From contig DASVDQ010000106.1 in assembly GCA_036381035.1 (NCBI GenBank), positions 24,344-88,343 on the forward strand: DNA of 64,000 nt. The letters run 5' to 3'. Source of the DNA: Trueperaceae bacterium (GTDB taxonomy: Bacteria; Deinococcota; Deinococci; Deinococcales; Trueperaceae). The position numbers were made by a program, and so were the translations under genes. Shown here in pieces: positions 48,128-56,966 of this stretch. Below the pieces are notes generated by a model. The model saw nothing but the letters and a program-made list of their open reading frames with translations. It ran no database searches and had not been told where the DNA came from. Each line of letters starts with the position of its first letter. Within the stretch, counting starts at the first letter, position 1.

Positions 48128-48945
48128 GGCACCGCTCGTCCGGGGAAGCCGTGCTGCTCGAGGATCGCGGCGATGGTCCCGTCGCCGGACAGCGCGGCGA
48201 TCGCCTCGTCGACCTGGGACCTCACGAAGGTCCTATCGGCCAGCGTGATGCCGCCGACGCCGATCCAGGGCTCGCTGACGACGGGGGCGTCTAGGACCGC
48301 GAGCTCGGCCAGCTCGGGCCGCTGCTGGCTCAGGTACCACCACCAGGGCTCCCACACGATCAGGGCGCCGACGACGCCGTCCATCAGGGCGTCGAAGGCC
48401 TCCTCGGGGCGGCCCACGGGGGCCCGCTGCCAGCGCTCGGCGGCCGGCAGCGAGTTGTTGTAGGTGATGAACCTGATGTCGCCCATCGTGCCCTGCACGG
48501 CGCCGATGCGGACGTCGCGCGGCACGTCCTCGAGCGCGCGCCACTCGGGGTTGGGGGTGAGGACGACGAAGCGCGCCTCGTAGTACGGCCGCGTGAGCGT
48601 GAGCCAGCCGGGGTAGGCGTTCGAGTAGAGCTTGAAGCCGAGGTAGACGGCGCAGTGGTCGATGAGGTCGATGTAGAGGCCCTCGTACTCCTGCTCGACC
48701 CGGATCTGCCTCTCGACCACGTAGATGCGCGGCTCCACCAGCAGCGCGTCGGTGACGGCCTCCGCGATGGCCCTGTCGACCTCGTGCGCCGGCTCGCGCG
48801 GGTCCTCGCAGAAGCTCACGGCCTGCGCGTCCACCGACGGCTCCCGGTTGGGGAACCACTCCGGCGGCAGGACGGGCGCCTGCGCCGAGCCGGACGCTAG
48901 CGCCAGGAGCGCGGTCGCCAAGGCGGCGGCGTGGCGTGGTAGCAA
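48124..48945 (-). CDS. Exported MoxJ/XoxJ-like periplasmic binding protein
   Basis: 273 residues with a signal peptide (about 1-22, ending ASGSAQA) and a type 2 binding domain (VSFCEDPREP, EYEGLYIDLIDHCAVYLGFK, VRIGAVQGTMGDIRF, GVVGALIVWEPWWWYL, DGTIAAILEQHGF). It is encoded directly after PQQ dehydrogenase 3, the place XoxJ occupies after XoxF in methylotrophs. A role in dehydrogenase maturation is therefore plausible. The TTG at 48945 is chosen because AGGAGG lies 9 nt upstream and a signal peptide follows; the upstream in-frame extension is Arg-rich and inside a hairpin. Its TGA overlaps the next gene. Confidence 0.8.
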   Translation of the reverse strand: MLPRHAAALATALLALASGSAQAPVLPPEWFPNREPSVDAQAVSFCEDPREPAHEVDRAIAEAVTDALLVEPRIYVVERQIRVEQEYEGLYIDLIDHCAVYLGFKLYSNAYPGWLTLTRPYYEARFVVLTPNPEWRALEDVPRDVRIGAVQGTMGDIRFITYNNSLPAAERWQRAPVGRPEEAFDALMDGVVGALIVWEPWWWYLSQQRPELAELAVLDAPVVSEPWIGVGGITLADRTFVRSQVDEAIAALSGDGTIAAILEQHGFPGRAVP

Positions 48946-48969
48946 CTTGACACACCTCCTGTGGCGACG

Positions 48970-49004
48970 GGGCCAGGGGGCGCCATGCCAGCGCCCCCTG
49001 GCCC
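48970..49004 (-). terminator. Perfect 14-bp hairpin between PQQ dehydrogenase 3 and the XoxJ-like gene
   Basis: Arms 48970-48983 and 48991-49004 (GGGCCAGGGGGCGC and its complement) with a 7-nt loop, 10 bp before the AGGAGG site of the next gene and without a T-run. It could be a partial terminator or a stabiliser that keeps the dehydrogenase message more abundant than the downstream genes. Confidence 0.6.
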
Positions 49005-49039
49005 TCTGTCTCACGTCGGCGCGGACCTGGGGATCACCC

Positions 49040-50809
49040 CTACTGGTCGGCGCCCTGGTCGCGCAGCCTGAACACGTACAGGGCGTTCCCGCCCGCCGGG
49101 TTCACGATGTCGGGCGTGAACACCGCGAACGCGTTGCTGGGCCCCGAGCCGCGGCCGACGGGCACGGCGATGTACTGCGTGCCGTCGACCTCGTAGCTGA
49201 TCGGGTAGCCGTTGGGCAGGTTGCTGAGGCGGACCTGCCACAGCACGTCGCCGGTCGTGTCGTCGAAGGCCATGAAGTAGCGTGCGAGGTTGCCGGTGAA
49301 GACGAGCCCGCCGCCGGTGGTGAGCGCCGCCGAGCCGCCGTTGGCGGGGCGCATGCGGTGCTCCCAACGCTCCGAGGGGCCGCTCAGGTCGATGGCCTTC
49401 ACGACGCCGAAGTTGCCGTCGGTGCCTGGCACGGCGCGCCGCGAGAAGGTCGCGCGGCCGCCGCCCTCGTAGACCTCGCCCTCGCCCAGCGGGTTCGGCG
49501 TGGTGTCGGAGCAGAACTCCTGCATGGGCAGGTAGAGGGTGTTCGTGAGCGGCGAGTAGGCGGTCGAGGCCCAGGAGCGCGAGCCCGGGTCGGCCGGGCA
49601 GTTCACGGTCGTCTGGCCGATGTGCGGGATCGCCTCCTGGTTGATCGTCTTCGCGCCCGTCTCTGGGTCGATGGACTCGACGACGTTCTGGTAGACGGTC
49701 TCGTGCGCCCACAGCCAGGTGCCGTCGCGCCTGTCGATGGCCTCGACGATCCCCAGCTTGCCGGTGGCCACGATGGCCGGCACGGTCTCGCCGTCGATCT
49801 CGAGGTCCACGAGGATCTGCTCGTAGGCGTAGTCGAGGTCCCACGTGTCGGTCGGGAGCCACTGGTGGTACCAGGCGAGCTCGCCGGTCTGCGGGTCGAG
49901 CGCGAGCGTGCTGTCCGTGAAGAGAGCGCGGTTGTCGGCGCCCTCCTGCAGCGGCAGCAGGCCGTTCATCTCGGCGATCCACGGGTAGGGTTGGCCGGTG
50001 CTCCAGAAGACAAGGCCCAGCTCGGGGTCGTAGGAGCCGATGTTCCAGGCCGACCCGCCGAAGCGGCTCTCGAGAGGCAGGCCGTTCCAGGAGTCGCCCT
50101 CTGGCGTCCCGGGCTCGGCGATCGTGTTGAAGCGCCACGCCAGCTCGCCCGTCTCGGCGTCGAGGCCGACGATGTAGCAGCCGCCCGGCTGGGCGCCGCC
50201 GCAGCCCGAGACCCCGACCACGACCATGCCCTCGGCCACCAGCGGGCCGCCGGTAACGCGGAAGTCGTCCTCCCACTCGCCTATCGAGGTCTCCCAGATC
50301 ACCTGGCCGTTGGTGGGGTCGAGCGCCACGAGGAACATGTCGCCCGAGGCGAAGTAGAGCTTGTCGCCGTAGAGCGCCATCGTGCGCGAGATGCTCGACG
50401 ACGATGTGGCGAGGTCGCCGGGCAGGTCACGGGCGTACTCCCAGATCAGGTCGCCGGTCGCCGCGTCGAGCGCCTGGATGACGTCGCCCTGGTTGTAGAG
50501 GTACATGATGCCGTCGTAGACGATCGGCGTGACCTCCTGGCGGCCGTCGACCATCGCCCAGGCCCAGGCGAGCTCGAGGTCCTGGACGTTCTCCTTGGTG
50601 ATCTGGTCGAGCGGGCTGTAACCCCAGGCGGCGTAGTTGCGGCGCCACATGATCCAGTCGGCGGGGTCAGGGTCGAGCAGCATCTCGTCGGTGACCGGCG
50701 TGAACTCGATCGTCCGCGGCTGCTGACCGTCCTGGGCCAGCGCGTACGCTGCCCAGAGGAGCCCCGCGCAAGCTAGCAGGGCGCCTAGTCTCCTCAACGC
50801 CTTGTTCAT
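49040..50809 (-). CDS. PQQ-dependent dehydrogenase 3 (divergent, Asp-x-Asp type)
   Basis: 589 residues with a signal peptide (1-26) and the eight-bladed quinoprotein propeller (AWGYSPLDQITKENVQDLEL at the start). Catalytic Asp324 lies in DTWDLDYAYEQ, with Asp326 giving the lanthanide-type signature. The Asn-ligand site reads FWSTGQPYPW (Gln273). The Glu-ligand site is replaced by VSGCGGAQPGGCYIVG, with two Cys (203, 211) that might form a disulfide. The vicinal Cys-Cys of methanol dehydrogenases is absent. ATG 50809 has a GGAGGAGG site. It follows the diheme cytochrome gene by 122 bp on the same strand. Confidence 0.88.
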   Translation of the reverse strand: MNKALRRLGALLACAGLLWAAYALAQDGQQPRTIEFTPVTDEMLLDPDPADWIMWRRNYAAWGYSPLDQITKENVQDLELAWAWAMVDGRQEVTPIVYDGIMYLYNQGDVIQALDAATGDLIWEYARDLPGDLATSSSSISRTMALYGDKLYFASGDMFLVALDPTNGQVIWETSIGEWEDDFRVTGGPLVAEGMVVVGVSGCGGAQPGGCYIVGLDAETGELAWRFNTIAEPGTPEGDSWNGLPLESRFGGSAWNIGSYDPELGLVFWSTGQPYPWIAEMNGLLPLQEGADNRALFTDSTLALDPQTGELAWYHQWLPTDTWDLDYAYEQILVDLEIDGETVPAIVATGKLGIVEAIDRRDGTWLWAHETVYQNVVESIDPETGAKTINQEAIPHIGQTTVNCPADPGSRSWASTAYSPLTNTLYLPMQEFCSDTTPNPLGEGEVYEGGGRATFSRRAVPGTDGNFGVVKAIDLSGPSERWEHRMRPANGGSAALTTGGGLVFTGNLARYFMAFDDTTGDVLWQVRLSNLPNGYPISYEVDGTQYIAVPVGRGSGPSNAFAVFTPDIVNPAGGNALYVFRLRDQGADQ

Positions 50810-50931
50810 CCGTCCTCCTCCGTCTCGGCCGCTCGCGGCGGCCGCTGGGACCGGGGGGAGCTCCCTCAAGGCTTCTCGACGCTGGTCCTGGCTGGCCTCC
50901 TTCCCTGGCTAACGAACCGAGCGGCGTCCGC

Positions 50932-51804
50932 TCAGTTCGGCTTGACCTGCAGGCCGCCCAGCACCTCGAGGTCGGGGACGATGGGCTCGTCGCCCGCCTC
51001 GTGGCCGTTGCGGCTGAGGATCAGGGCGAGCAGGTCGGCGTACTGCTGGTCGGTAAGCGAGCCGGGGCTGCCCTGCGGCATCTGCGTGGACATGAACGTG
51101 AAGAGCGCCGACAGCGGCCTGCCTCCCCACTTCTGGCGGAAGGCGGCGCCGGCGAGCGGCGGACCGCCGATGAGGCCGCCCCCCAGGTCCTCGCCGTGGC
51201 ACTCCACGCACAGCCGGCGGTAGACGGGCAGGGCCCTCTCCACCTGCGCCGCGGCGTAGTGGGCGTCGGCGAGCTCGGCGCCCGGCTGCGCGCCGTCGGC
51301 GGCGGCCAGTTCGGGGCGGCGCTGGTGCACCAGCGCGGGGCTGAGGGCCGCCTTGCGAGCCGCCGCCACGGCCTCGGGCGTCACCGGCTCGTAGCCCTCC
51401 GGCTGCCCCGCCTCGCCGAGCTCCGTGAGTACGTGGTCGAGGACGGCGGCGATCTGCGCGTCCGAGAGGTCGTAGAACGACGGCATCTGCCCGTCGAACG
51501 TCTGGCCGGCCGCCGTGATCTGGCCCTGCAGGCCGAACAGGACGACGTAGGCCAGGTACCTGGGGCCGCCGGCCGCCTCGTACAGCTCTCGCGCGTGGCC
51601 CACGAGGGGCGGGAACGCCCCCGGCAGGCCCTGGCCGTCGGGCTGGTGGCAGGCGGCGCAGATCGACTGGAACACCTGGGCGCCGTCGACCGCCTCGCCC
51701 TCGCCGCCCTGCGCGGCGGCGCCCGGCCCCGCTGCCAGCATGGCGACGGCGAGGACGGTGAGGTACGACGCTACGAACGTGAGGTGCAGGCGACGAAGCT
51801 TCAT
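50932..51804 (-). CDS. Secreted diheme cytochrome c
   Basis: 290 residues: signal peptide (about 1-31), first cytochrome c domain with CAACH (49-53) and Met in GQMPSFYDLSD, a linker, and a second domain with CVECH (around residue 197) and Met in MPQGSPGSL. Probable electron acceptor of PQQ dehydrogenases 3 and 4, which flank it. ATG 51804 has an AGGAGA site. The longer upstream open frame lacks a signal peptide at its start and is not used. Confidence 0.88.
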   Translation of the reverse strand: MKLRRLHLTFVASYLTVLAVAMLAAGPGAAAQGGEGEAVDGAQVFQSICAACHQPDGQGLPGAFPPLVGHARELYEAAGGPRYLAYVVLFGLQGQITAAGQTFDGQMPSFYDLSDAQIAAVLDHVLTELGEAGQPEGYEPVTPEAVAAARKAALSPALVHQRRPELAAADGAQPGAELADAHYAAAQVERALPVYRRLCVECHGEDLGGGLIGGPPLAGAAFRQKWGGRPLSALFTFMSTQMPQGSPGSLTDQQYADLLALILSRNGHEAGDEPIVPDLEVLGGLQVKPN

Positions 51805-51884
51805 GCCGAGCTCTCCTGCCCGCGGCCGCGACGGCGCACGACCCCCGCGGACCGCAGCCGACGACCTTGCGATGTATGAGCAGA

Positions 51885-53948
51885 CTAATCGTCCTGGATT
51901 AGAAGAGCCTGCGTGCCCGGCCGGCAGGTCGCCGGGTCGGCGCGCGGCGCCGGCACCGTGCCCGCCAGCTCCGCCACCGCGACCCGCTGGCCGAGGTTCG
52001 GCCCCCACTCCGCCTCGCCCGCGGACCTCGCGATGTAGAGGGGCTGCAGGAGCTGCCTGGTGGTCGGGTCGAACGACAGCGGCTCGCCCTTGCCGAGGTC
52101 GAACGCGCCGCCGAGCAGGAAGTCGGCCAGGGGGTCGGGCCCGAAGTCGACCCCCGCGCCGATCGCCCCCGCCAGGAGCGTGACCGCCGCGTAGGAGGTC
52201 CAGGCGAGCGGGTCCATGGGCGCGCCGAAGCGCGAGGTGAAGCGCTCGTTGAGCTCACCCGCCGCGCCCTCGGCCAGCGTCGTCTCCCACGGCGCGACCC
52301 GCTCGGCGCCGGCGCCGCGTCCCAGGCGGCGCGCCGCCGCGACGTAGTCGCGCGAGAGCGTGACCTCCTCGGGGTACGGCACCACGCGCAGGTCGAGGCC
52401 GCTGCCGACGGCCTGCGCGAGGAACGCGACCTGGTCGGCGGCCCCCACGAGGAGGAAGACCGCTTCGGCGCCGGCCCGCTCCGCGGCCTCCAGGGCGTCG
52501 AGGTAGAGCGGCTGCGCCTCGGCTACCACCGTCTCGCCCACGACCTCGCCGCCCGCGGACGCGACCGCGGCGCGGAACGCCTGCGCCGCTCCCTCCCACG
52601 GAGGACCCTCGAGCCTCACGACGTGCCAGCGGGCCACGCCGTCCCCGCCGAACCAGTCGGCGACGGCCGCCGCGTACATGGCTCCGCCGGGGGCGACGTT
52701 GAAGGCGTCGGCGCAACGCAGCGCGGGGTCGTCGTCGGCCACGTTGAGGAACGCGATGCCGAGCTCGCCCGCCACCGCCGCCAGGGACGCGGCCTGTCCC
52801 TCGCCCAGCCCGCCCACGATGGCCTCGGCACCGTCGAGGGCGACGAGCCGACGCGCCGCGCGCTCCGCGGCCTCCGGGCTCGGCGAGTTCGCGAAGAGCA
52901 CGTCGAGCTGCGGCGCCGGTCCCCTAGCGGCGTCGTCCTCCGCCAGGAGCGCGCCCATCCGCGCGGACTCCCCGACGACGTCGTACACCGCCGCCCGCGG
53001 CGAAGTGAGCGCCCCGCTGGGAGCGGGGGCCACGAATCCCACGGCGCGGCGCTCGGGGGCGGAGGGCGGCGCGGGCGCCGGACCCCCCGCGACGAGCGGC
53101 ACCGAGTACTCCTCGAGCACCGCGTGGATGTCGTCCCAGCGGGCCGCTATCGCCGCGTTCAGCGCGTCGCGCAGAGCCTCGTCGCCCCGTCTCACTCCCA
53201 TCGTCATGGGGAGCTGCATGGGCGTGAAGGGCGGCGCGGGGTCGATCGCCGGCTCGATGGGCACGACGACGAGCTCGCCCTCGTGCCGCGCGGCGTAGTA
53301 GCCGGCGGGCGGGCCCCACGAGACACCCACGTCTACCTCGCCAGCCAGCACCGCCTCCACCAGTCGAGCCTGCGGGTCCTCGACGGGCGCGTAGCGCGTG
53401 CTCCCGTACTCCGCGACGATGTTCCCGGCCAACCCCCGCGACACCAGCGAGTCGTGCGGGGGCATGCCGGCGTTCTGCAGGCCGATGTCCAGGTCGGCGA
53501 GCACCGGGTCGTCGAGGGACGCGAGCTCGAGCCCGGCGTCGGCGCGGTAGACGAAGACGTAGGGGCTCGTGTAGTAGGCGATCGTCGTCAGCAGCGGGGG
53601 CGTGCCGTCCGGCACCCCCATGACGACGTCGCAGTGGCCGTCGCGCAGCCGCAGGTCGATCATGTCCTGCATCTGCGGGTACCAGTCGAAGACGAGGCGC
53701 GCCCCCATCTGTGCGGCGAGGAGCGCGGCGATCGCGTTCTCGTAGCCGGCCTCGCTCCTGTCGCTGAGCGGCATCGCGTGCGGGTCGGCGCAGACGACGA
53801 GGTCCCAGGCGCCCGGCGACGCGTCGCCCGCGCCCTCCCGCGCCAGCGCGAAGACCGCGGCCGCCAGCAGTACGGCGAGCGAGCGGGCGGCGACCCGCCG
53901 CGCTCGTCGCCGCCCGCTGGACCCACGATCGGGAACTACAGGGCTCAC
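51885..53948 (-). CDS. Fusion of a MoxJ/XoxJ-like and a LivK-like periplasmic binding protein (copy 2)
   Basis: 687 residues. A signal/anchor helix (about 21-38) precedes a MoxJ/XoxJ-like domain (about 46-290) closely following the quinoprotein-associated family: WDLVVCADPHAMPLSDRSEA, LRDGHCDVVMGVPDGTPP, EVDVGVSWGPPAGYYAAR. A short Pro-rich linker leads to a LivK-like domain (about 305-687) with GELGIAFLNVADDDP, FNVAPGGAMYAAAVADWFGG, and the conserved late Cys in DPATCRPG. Same architecture as copy 1. It is translationally coupled to PQQ dehydrogenase 4: its GTG overlaps that gene's TGA. Confidence 0.86.
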   Translation of the reverse strand: MSPVVPDRGSSGRRRARRVAARSLAVLLAAAVFALAREGAGDASPGAWDLVVCADPHAMPLSDRSEAGYENAIAALLAAQMGARLVFDWYPQMQDMIDLRLRDGHCDVVMGVPDGTPPLLTTIAYYTSPYVFVYRADAGLELASLDDPVLADLDIGLQNAGMPPHDSLVSRGLAGNIVAEYGSTRYAPVEDPQARLVEAVLAGEVDVGVSWGPPAGYYAARHEGELVVVPIEPAIDPAPPFTPMQLPMTMGVRRGDEALRDALNAAIAARWDDIHAVLEEYSVPLVAGGPAPAPPSAPERRAVGFVAPAPSGALTSPRAAVYDVVGESARMGALLAEDDAARGPAPQLDVLFANSPSPEAAERAARRLVALDGAEAIVGGLGEGQAASLAAVAGELGIAFLNVADDDPALRCADAFNVAPGGAMYAAAVADWFGGDGVARWHVVRLEGPPWEGAAQAFRAAVASAGGEVVGETVVAEAQPLYLDALEAAERAGAEAVFLLVGAADQVAFLAQAVGSGLDLRVVPYPEEVTLSRDYVAAARRLGRGAGAERVAPWETTLAEGAAGELNERFTSRFGAPMDPLAWTSYAAVTLLAGAIGAGVDFGPDPLADFLLGGAFDLGKGEPLSFDPTTRQLLQPLYIARSAGEAEWGPNLGQRVAVAELAGTVPAPRADPATCRPGTQALLIQDD

Positions 53949-55897
53949 TCGCCCTCGCCCGCGCCCCCGTCCTCGCCGGCTCCGCCGGGCTGGTCCGCCC
54001 CGCCGTCACCGCCGCCGGGTCGGCCCTGATCCTCCTGGCCGCCGGGGCCGTCGTCCTGACCTTGGCCCTCCGGCTGGTCCTGGCCGCCCTCCGCCGGCGG
54101 CGCGGCGTCGTCGGGCAGCGTGAACACGTAGAGGGTCGAGCCGGCGCGGCGGTAGCGGTCCTCCTCGTCGGGCGGCGCGTTCGCGTCGACGCCCAGGCTG
54201 CCGGCGCCGCTGGAGGTGATCACGGCCACGTACTGCTTGCCGTCAGGGCCCATGTAGGTCATCGGCGAGTTGTTGAAGTCGGCGCCCAGCATGAACTGCC
54301 ACAGGACCTCGCCCGTGGTGGCGTCGATGGCGCGGAACTCGCCCTCCTGGCCGCCCTGGAACACCAGGTTGCCGGCCGTGGTGAAGACGGGCTTGTTGTC
54401 GTCGCCCATGGACTCGATGCCCCACGCCTGCTCGCCCGTCACCGGGTCGACGCCCACGAGGCGGTTGCCCCAGGTGCCCTGGCCGTCGGGGCCCAGGTAG
54501 CTGCGCACGGTCTCGCGCAGGCGGTAGGACTCGCCCGGCACGTACTCGCCCGCGAAGGCGCGCCAGTCGCCGCAGCGGTTGCGCTCGCTGAAGTAGATCA
54601 GCCCGGTGTCCGGGTTGTAGGCCTGGTTCTCCCAGTTCGTGGCCGCGATGAGCGGGCACAGCCCCTCGGTCACGACGTCGGTGTAGACCTCGCGATCGGG
54701 GTCCATGACCGGCCTGCCGGTCTCCATGTCGAACCCGGTGGCCCACGTGACCGTCGAGTGCATCCAGGGCTCCACGAGGATCTCGCCGGTGCGCCTGTCG
54801 AAGACGTAGAAGAAGCCGTTGCGCGCGGCCTTGACCAGCGCCGGCACGGTCTCGCCGTCGATCTCGAGGTCCACCAGCAGGTTCTGCCCGGGCTCGTCGA
54901 GGTCCCAGGGGTCCTGGGGCGTCATCGAGTAGGCCCAGACCAGCTCGCCCGAGGTCGCGTCGCGCGCCATCAGCGAGGCGCAGTACTTGTTCGGGAACTC
55001 GAAGTAGCCGGGCGCCCGCGCCGGGTCGCGCCGGTAGTCGGGGTTGCCGGGCGAGCAGTTGCCGGTCGAGTAGTAGAACATGTCGAGCTCGGGGTCGTAG
55101 CTGAACCAGCCCCACACGCTGGCCCCGCCGATCTGCCACGAGTCGCGGTACCAGGTCGACAGGCCCGGCTCCTCCACCTGGTCGTCGGCGTAGAACGGCG
55201 CCCAGCGGTCGCCGATGCCCATCTCGTCGTCGGGACCGGTGTTGTAGAAGCGCCAGACCTCCTCGCCCGTCTCGAGGTCGTAGGCCGCCACCCAGCCCCT
55301 GATGCTGTACTCGCCGCCGGCCGGGCCCGTGATCAGGTGGTCGTGGACGATCAGCGGCGCCAGGGTCGTGGTCTCGCCTATCGACAGGTCGGCGACCTGC
55401 TGCTGCCAGACGATCGCGCCGGTCTCGGCGTCGACGGCGAGGAGCTGGCCGTCGAGCGTGTTGAAGAAGACCTTGCCGTCGGCGTAGGCCGGACCGCGCG
55501 TCTGGCCGCCGCAGCACGCGACGGCGAGGGCCTGGTCGAGCTGCGGCATCTCCACCGCCACGGCCCACTTCACGACGCCGGGCCGGTTCAGGTCGATCGC
55601 GTACAGCACGCTGGGCTTCGGGGTCAGCAGGTACATCGTGTCGCCCACCACCAGCGGCGCCGCCTCGTGCGAGTCGAGCACGCCGGTCTGGAACGTCCAC
55701 GCGACCTGGAGCTGGTCGACGTTCTCGGCGGTGATCTGGTCGAGCGGGCTGTAGTTGAGGGCGGAGTAGCTGCCGTTGGCCATCACCCACTGGTCGGGGT
55801 CCTGCTGCAGCTCCAGGAGCTCCTCGTTGGCCAGCGCCGCGCCGCCGGCTAGGCAGCAGGCCAGACAGAGCGTCCTGAAGGTAGGCGCCAAGCTCAT
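53945..55897 (-). CDS. PQQ-dependent dehydrogenase 4 (XoxF-like metal site, acidic tail)
   Basis: 650 residues; the most canonical of the four quinoproteins. After the signal peptide (1-23) all expected features are present: vicinal Cys128-Cys129 (ACCGGQTRGPAY), Glu196 in GGEYSIRGWVAAYD, Asn280 in STGNCSPGN, catalytic Asp332 and extra Asp334 in WDLDEPGQ. The last Asp is the signature of lanthanide-dependent alcohol dehydrogenases. Residues 595-650 form a Gly/Asp/Gln/Glu-rich disordered tail, unusual for the family. Probable periplasmic primary-alcohol dehydrogenase. It lies between the cytochrome fusion gene (38 bp upstream) and binding-protein fusion copy 2. Confidence 0.92.
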   Translation of the reverse strand: MSLAPTFRTLCLACCLAGGAALANEELLELQQDPDQWVMANGSYSALNYSPLDQITAENVDQLQVAWTFQTGVLDSHEAAPLVVGDTMYLLTPKPSVLYAIDLNRPGVVKWAVAVEMPQLDQALAVACCGGQTRGPAYADGKVFFNTLDGQLLAVDAETGAIVWQQQVADLSIGETTTLAPLIVHDHLITGPAGGEYSIRGWVAAYDLETGEEVWRFYNTGPDDEMGIGDRWAPFYADDQVEEPGLSTWYRDSWQIGGASVWGWFSYDPELDMFYYSTGNCSPGNPDYRRDPARAPGYFEFPNKYCASLMARDATSGELVWAYSMTPQDPWDLDEPGQNLLVDLEIDGETVPALVKAARNGFFYVFDRRTGEILVEPWMHSTVTWATGFDMETGRPVMDPDREVYTDVVTEGLCPLIAATNWENQAYNPDTGLIYFSERNRCGDWRAFAGEYVPGESYRLRETVRSYLGPDGQGTWGNRLVGVDPVTGEQAWGIESMGDDNKPVFTTAGNLVFQGGQEGEFRAIDATTGEVLWQFMLGADFNNSPMTYMGPDGKQYVAVITSSGAGSLGVDANAPPDEEDRYRRAGSTLYVFTLPDDAAPPAEGGQDQPEGQGQDDGPGGQEDQGRPGGGDGGADQPGGAGEDGGAGEGE

Positions 55898-55935
55898 CTC
55901 TCCTCCTCACCGGGGCGCTGGGCGCCCCGCCACGT

Positions 55936-56814
55936 TCAGCGCTGGGCCGCTACCTGGTCCGGCGTGATCGGCCCGAACGAGTTGCCGAACGAGTTGCGCA
56001 CGAAGGTCGCCACCGCGGCGATCTGCTGGTCGTCGAGCTGGTCGCGGAACGCCGGCATGCCGGGTTCCGGCCGCCCGTTGAGGATCGTGTTGATGAGCTC
56101 CTGGTCGCGTCCCACGAAGCCGTTGCCCGCCAGGGCGGGGCCCACCTGACCCTGCGCCTGGGCGCCGTGACACGGCGAGCAGGTGCTCGCGAAGATCTGC
56201 TGGCCCTGCGCCATCAGCTCCTGCGTCGCCTCGTCCTGTTGCTCACCGGCCTGGCCGCCCTGCTGCTCGCCGCCCTGCTGCTCGCCCGCCTCGCCGGCCT
56301 CGGCCGCGTCGCCCTCTCCGCCCTGGGCCTGTTCCCGCCCGCCCTGCTCGGCCGCGGCGTCCTCGGGCGCCTCCGGCTGCACGCGCTCGTCGGCCGCGTT
56401 CCCCACGGGCGCCATCAGGTAGAACACCTCGCCCAGTGCCTGGCCGCGGATGTCGCCTTCGGCCTCGTCGCGGGCGTTGTAGTAGAGAGGCCAGCCGTTG
56501 TAGGTGACCTGCACGCTGCCGTCGGGGCGCTCGTACGTGCCGACCAGCGCCGCGTCGACGCCCTCGCCGGCCGTGACCTCGCCCTCGACGACGTAGGGCG
56601 GCCAGTTGCGCGTGCAGACCTCGTCGGTGCAGGCGCTGACGCCGCCCTCGTCGAGCATGTAGACGTAGAGGCTCCGCCCCTGCGAGTCGGCCAGGTGGGG
56701 ACCCCACTCCTGGTCCTCGACGACGGTCAGGGTCGGTGCCGCGGCGTCCTGCGCCAGGGCTAGGAAGAGCGTCGCCAGCGCCGCCAGCGTGCCGACGTGC
56801 CTCAAGCGTCTCAT
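55936..56814 (-). CDS. Secreted COG4315-like repeat protein fused to cytochrome c (paralogue)
   Basis: 292 residues with the same layout as the protein at 30372-31190. Signal peptide 1-22; secreted-repeat domain (GRSLYVYMLDEGG, CTDEVCTRNWPPYVVEGEVT, VQVTYNGWPLYYN); a Gln/Gly/Glu linker (about 148-195); then a cytochrome c with CSPCH (212-216) and Met in GRPEPGMPAFRDQL. Likely a redox partner of PQQ dehydrogenase 4, encoded 38 bp downstream. ATG 56814 has a GGAGGAGGG site. The longer frame upstream has no support. Confidence 0.87.
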   Translation of the reverse strand: MRRLRHVGTLAALATLFLALAQDAAAPTLTVVEDQEWGPHLADSQGRSLYVYMLDEGGVSACTDEVCTRNWPPYVVEGEVTAGEGVDAALVGTYERPDGSVQVTYNGWPLYYNARDEAEGDIRGQALGEVFYLMAPVGNAADERVQPEAPEDAAAEQGGREQAQGGEGDAAEAGEAGEQQGGEQQGGQAGEQQDEATQELMAQGQQIFASTCSPCHGAQAQGQVGPALAGNGFVGRDQELINTILNGRPEPGMPAFRDQLDDQQIAAVATFVRNSFGNSFGPITPDQVAAQR

Positions 56815-56966
56815 CGGACCCTCCTCCCATGCCCGGGCGCGCGCGGGCGCTCCTGGGCGCGGGCGCGCTCGTAGACATGCGCTTTGAGGCGACCCTAGGC
56901 GTGCATCGTGAGCGTCCGGTTTGCTGGGGAGGAACCGCGTGAGACCGCGTCCGCCGCGCCAGGCTC
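56815..56966. other. 152-bp spacer between ABC-2 permease and cytochrome fusion genes
   Basis: Extremely GC-rich with alternating GC stretches. No gene and no convincing promoter boxes are seen, though the gap is much larger than others in this operon and may hold a separate start. Confidence 0.4.
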
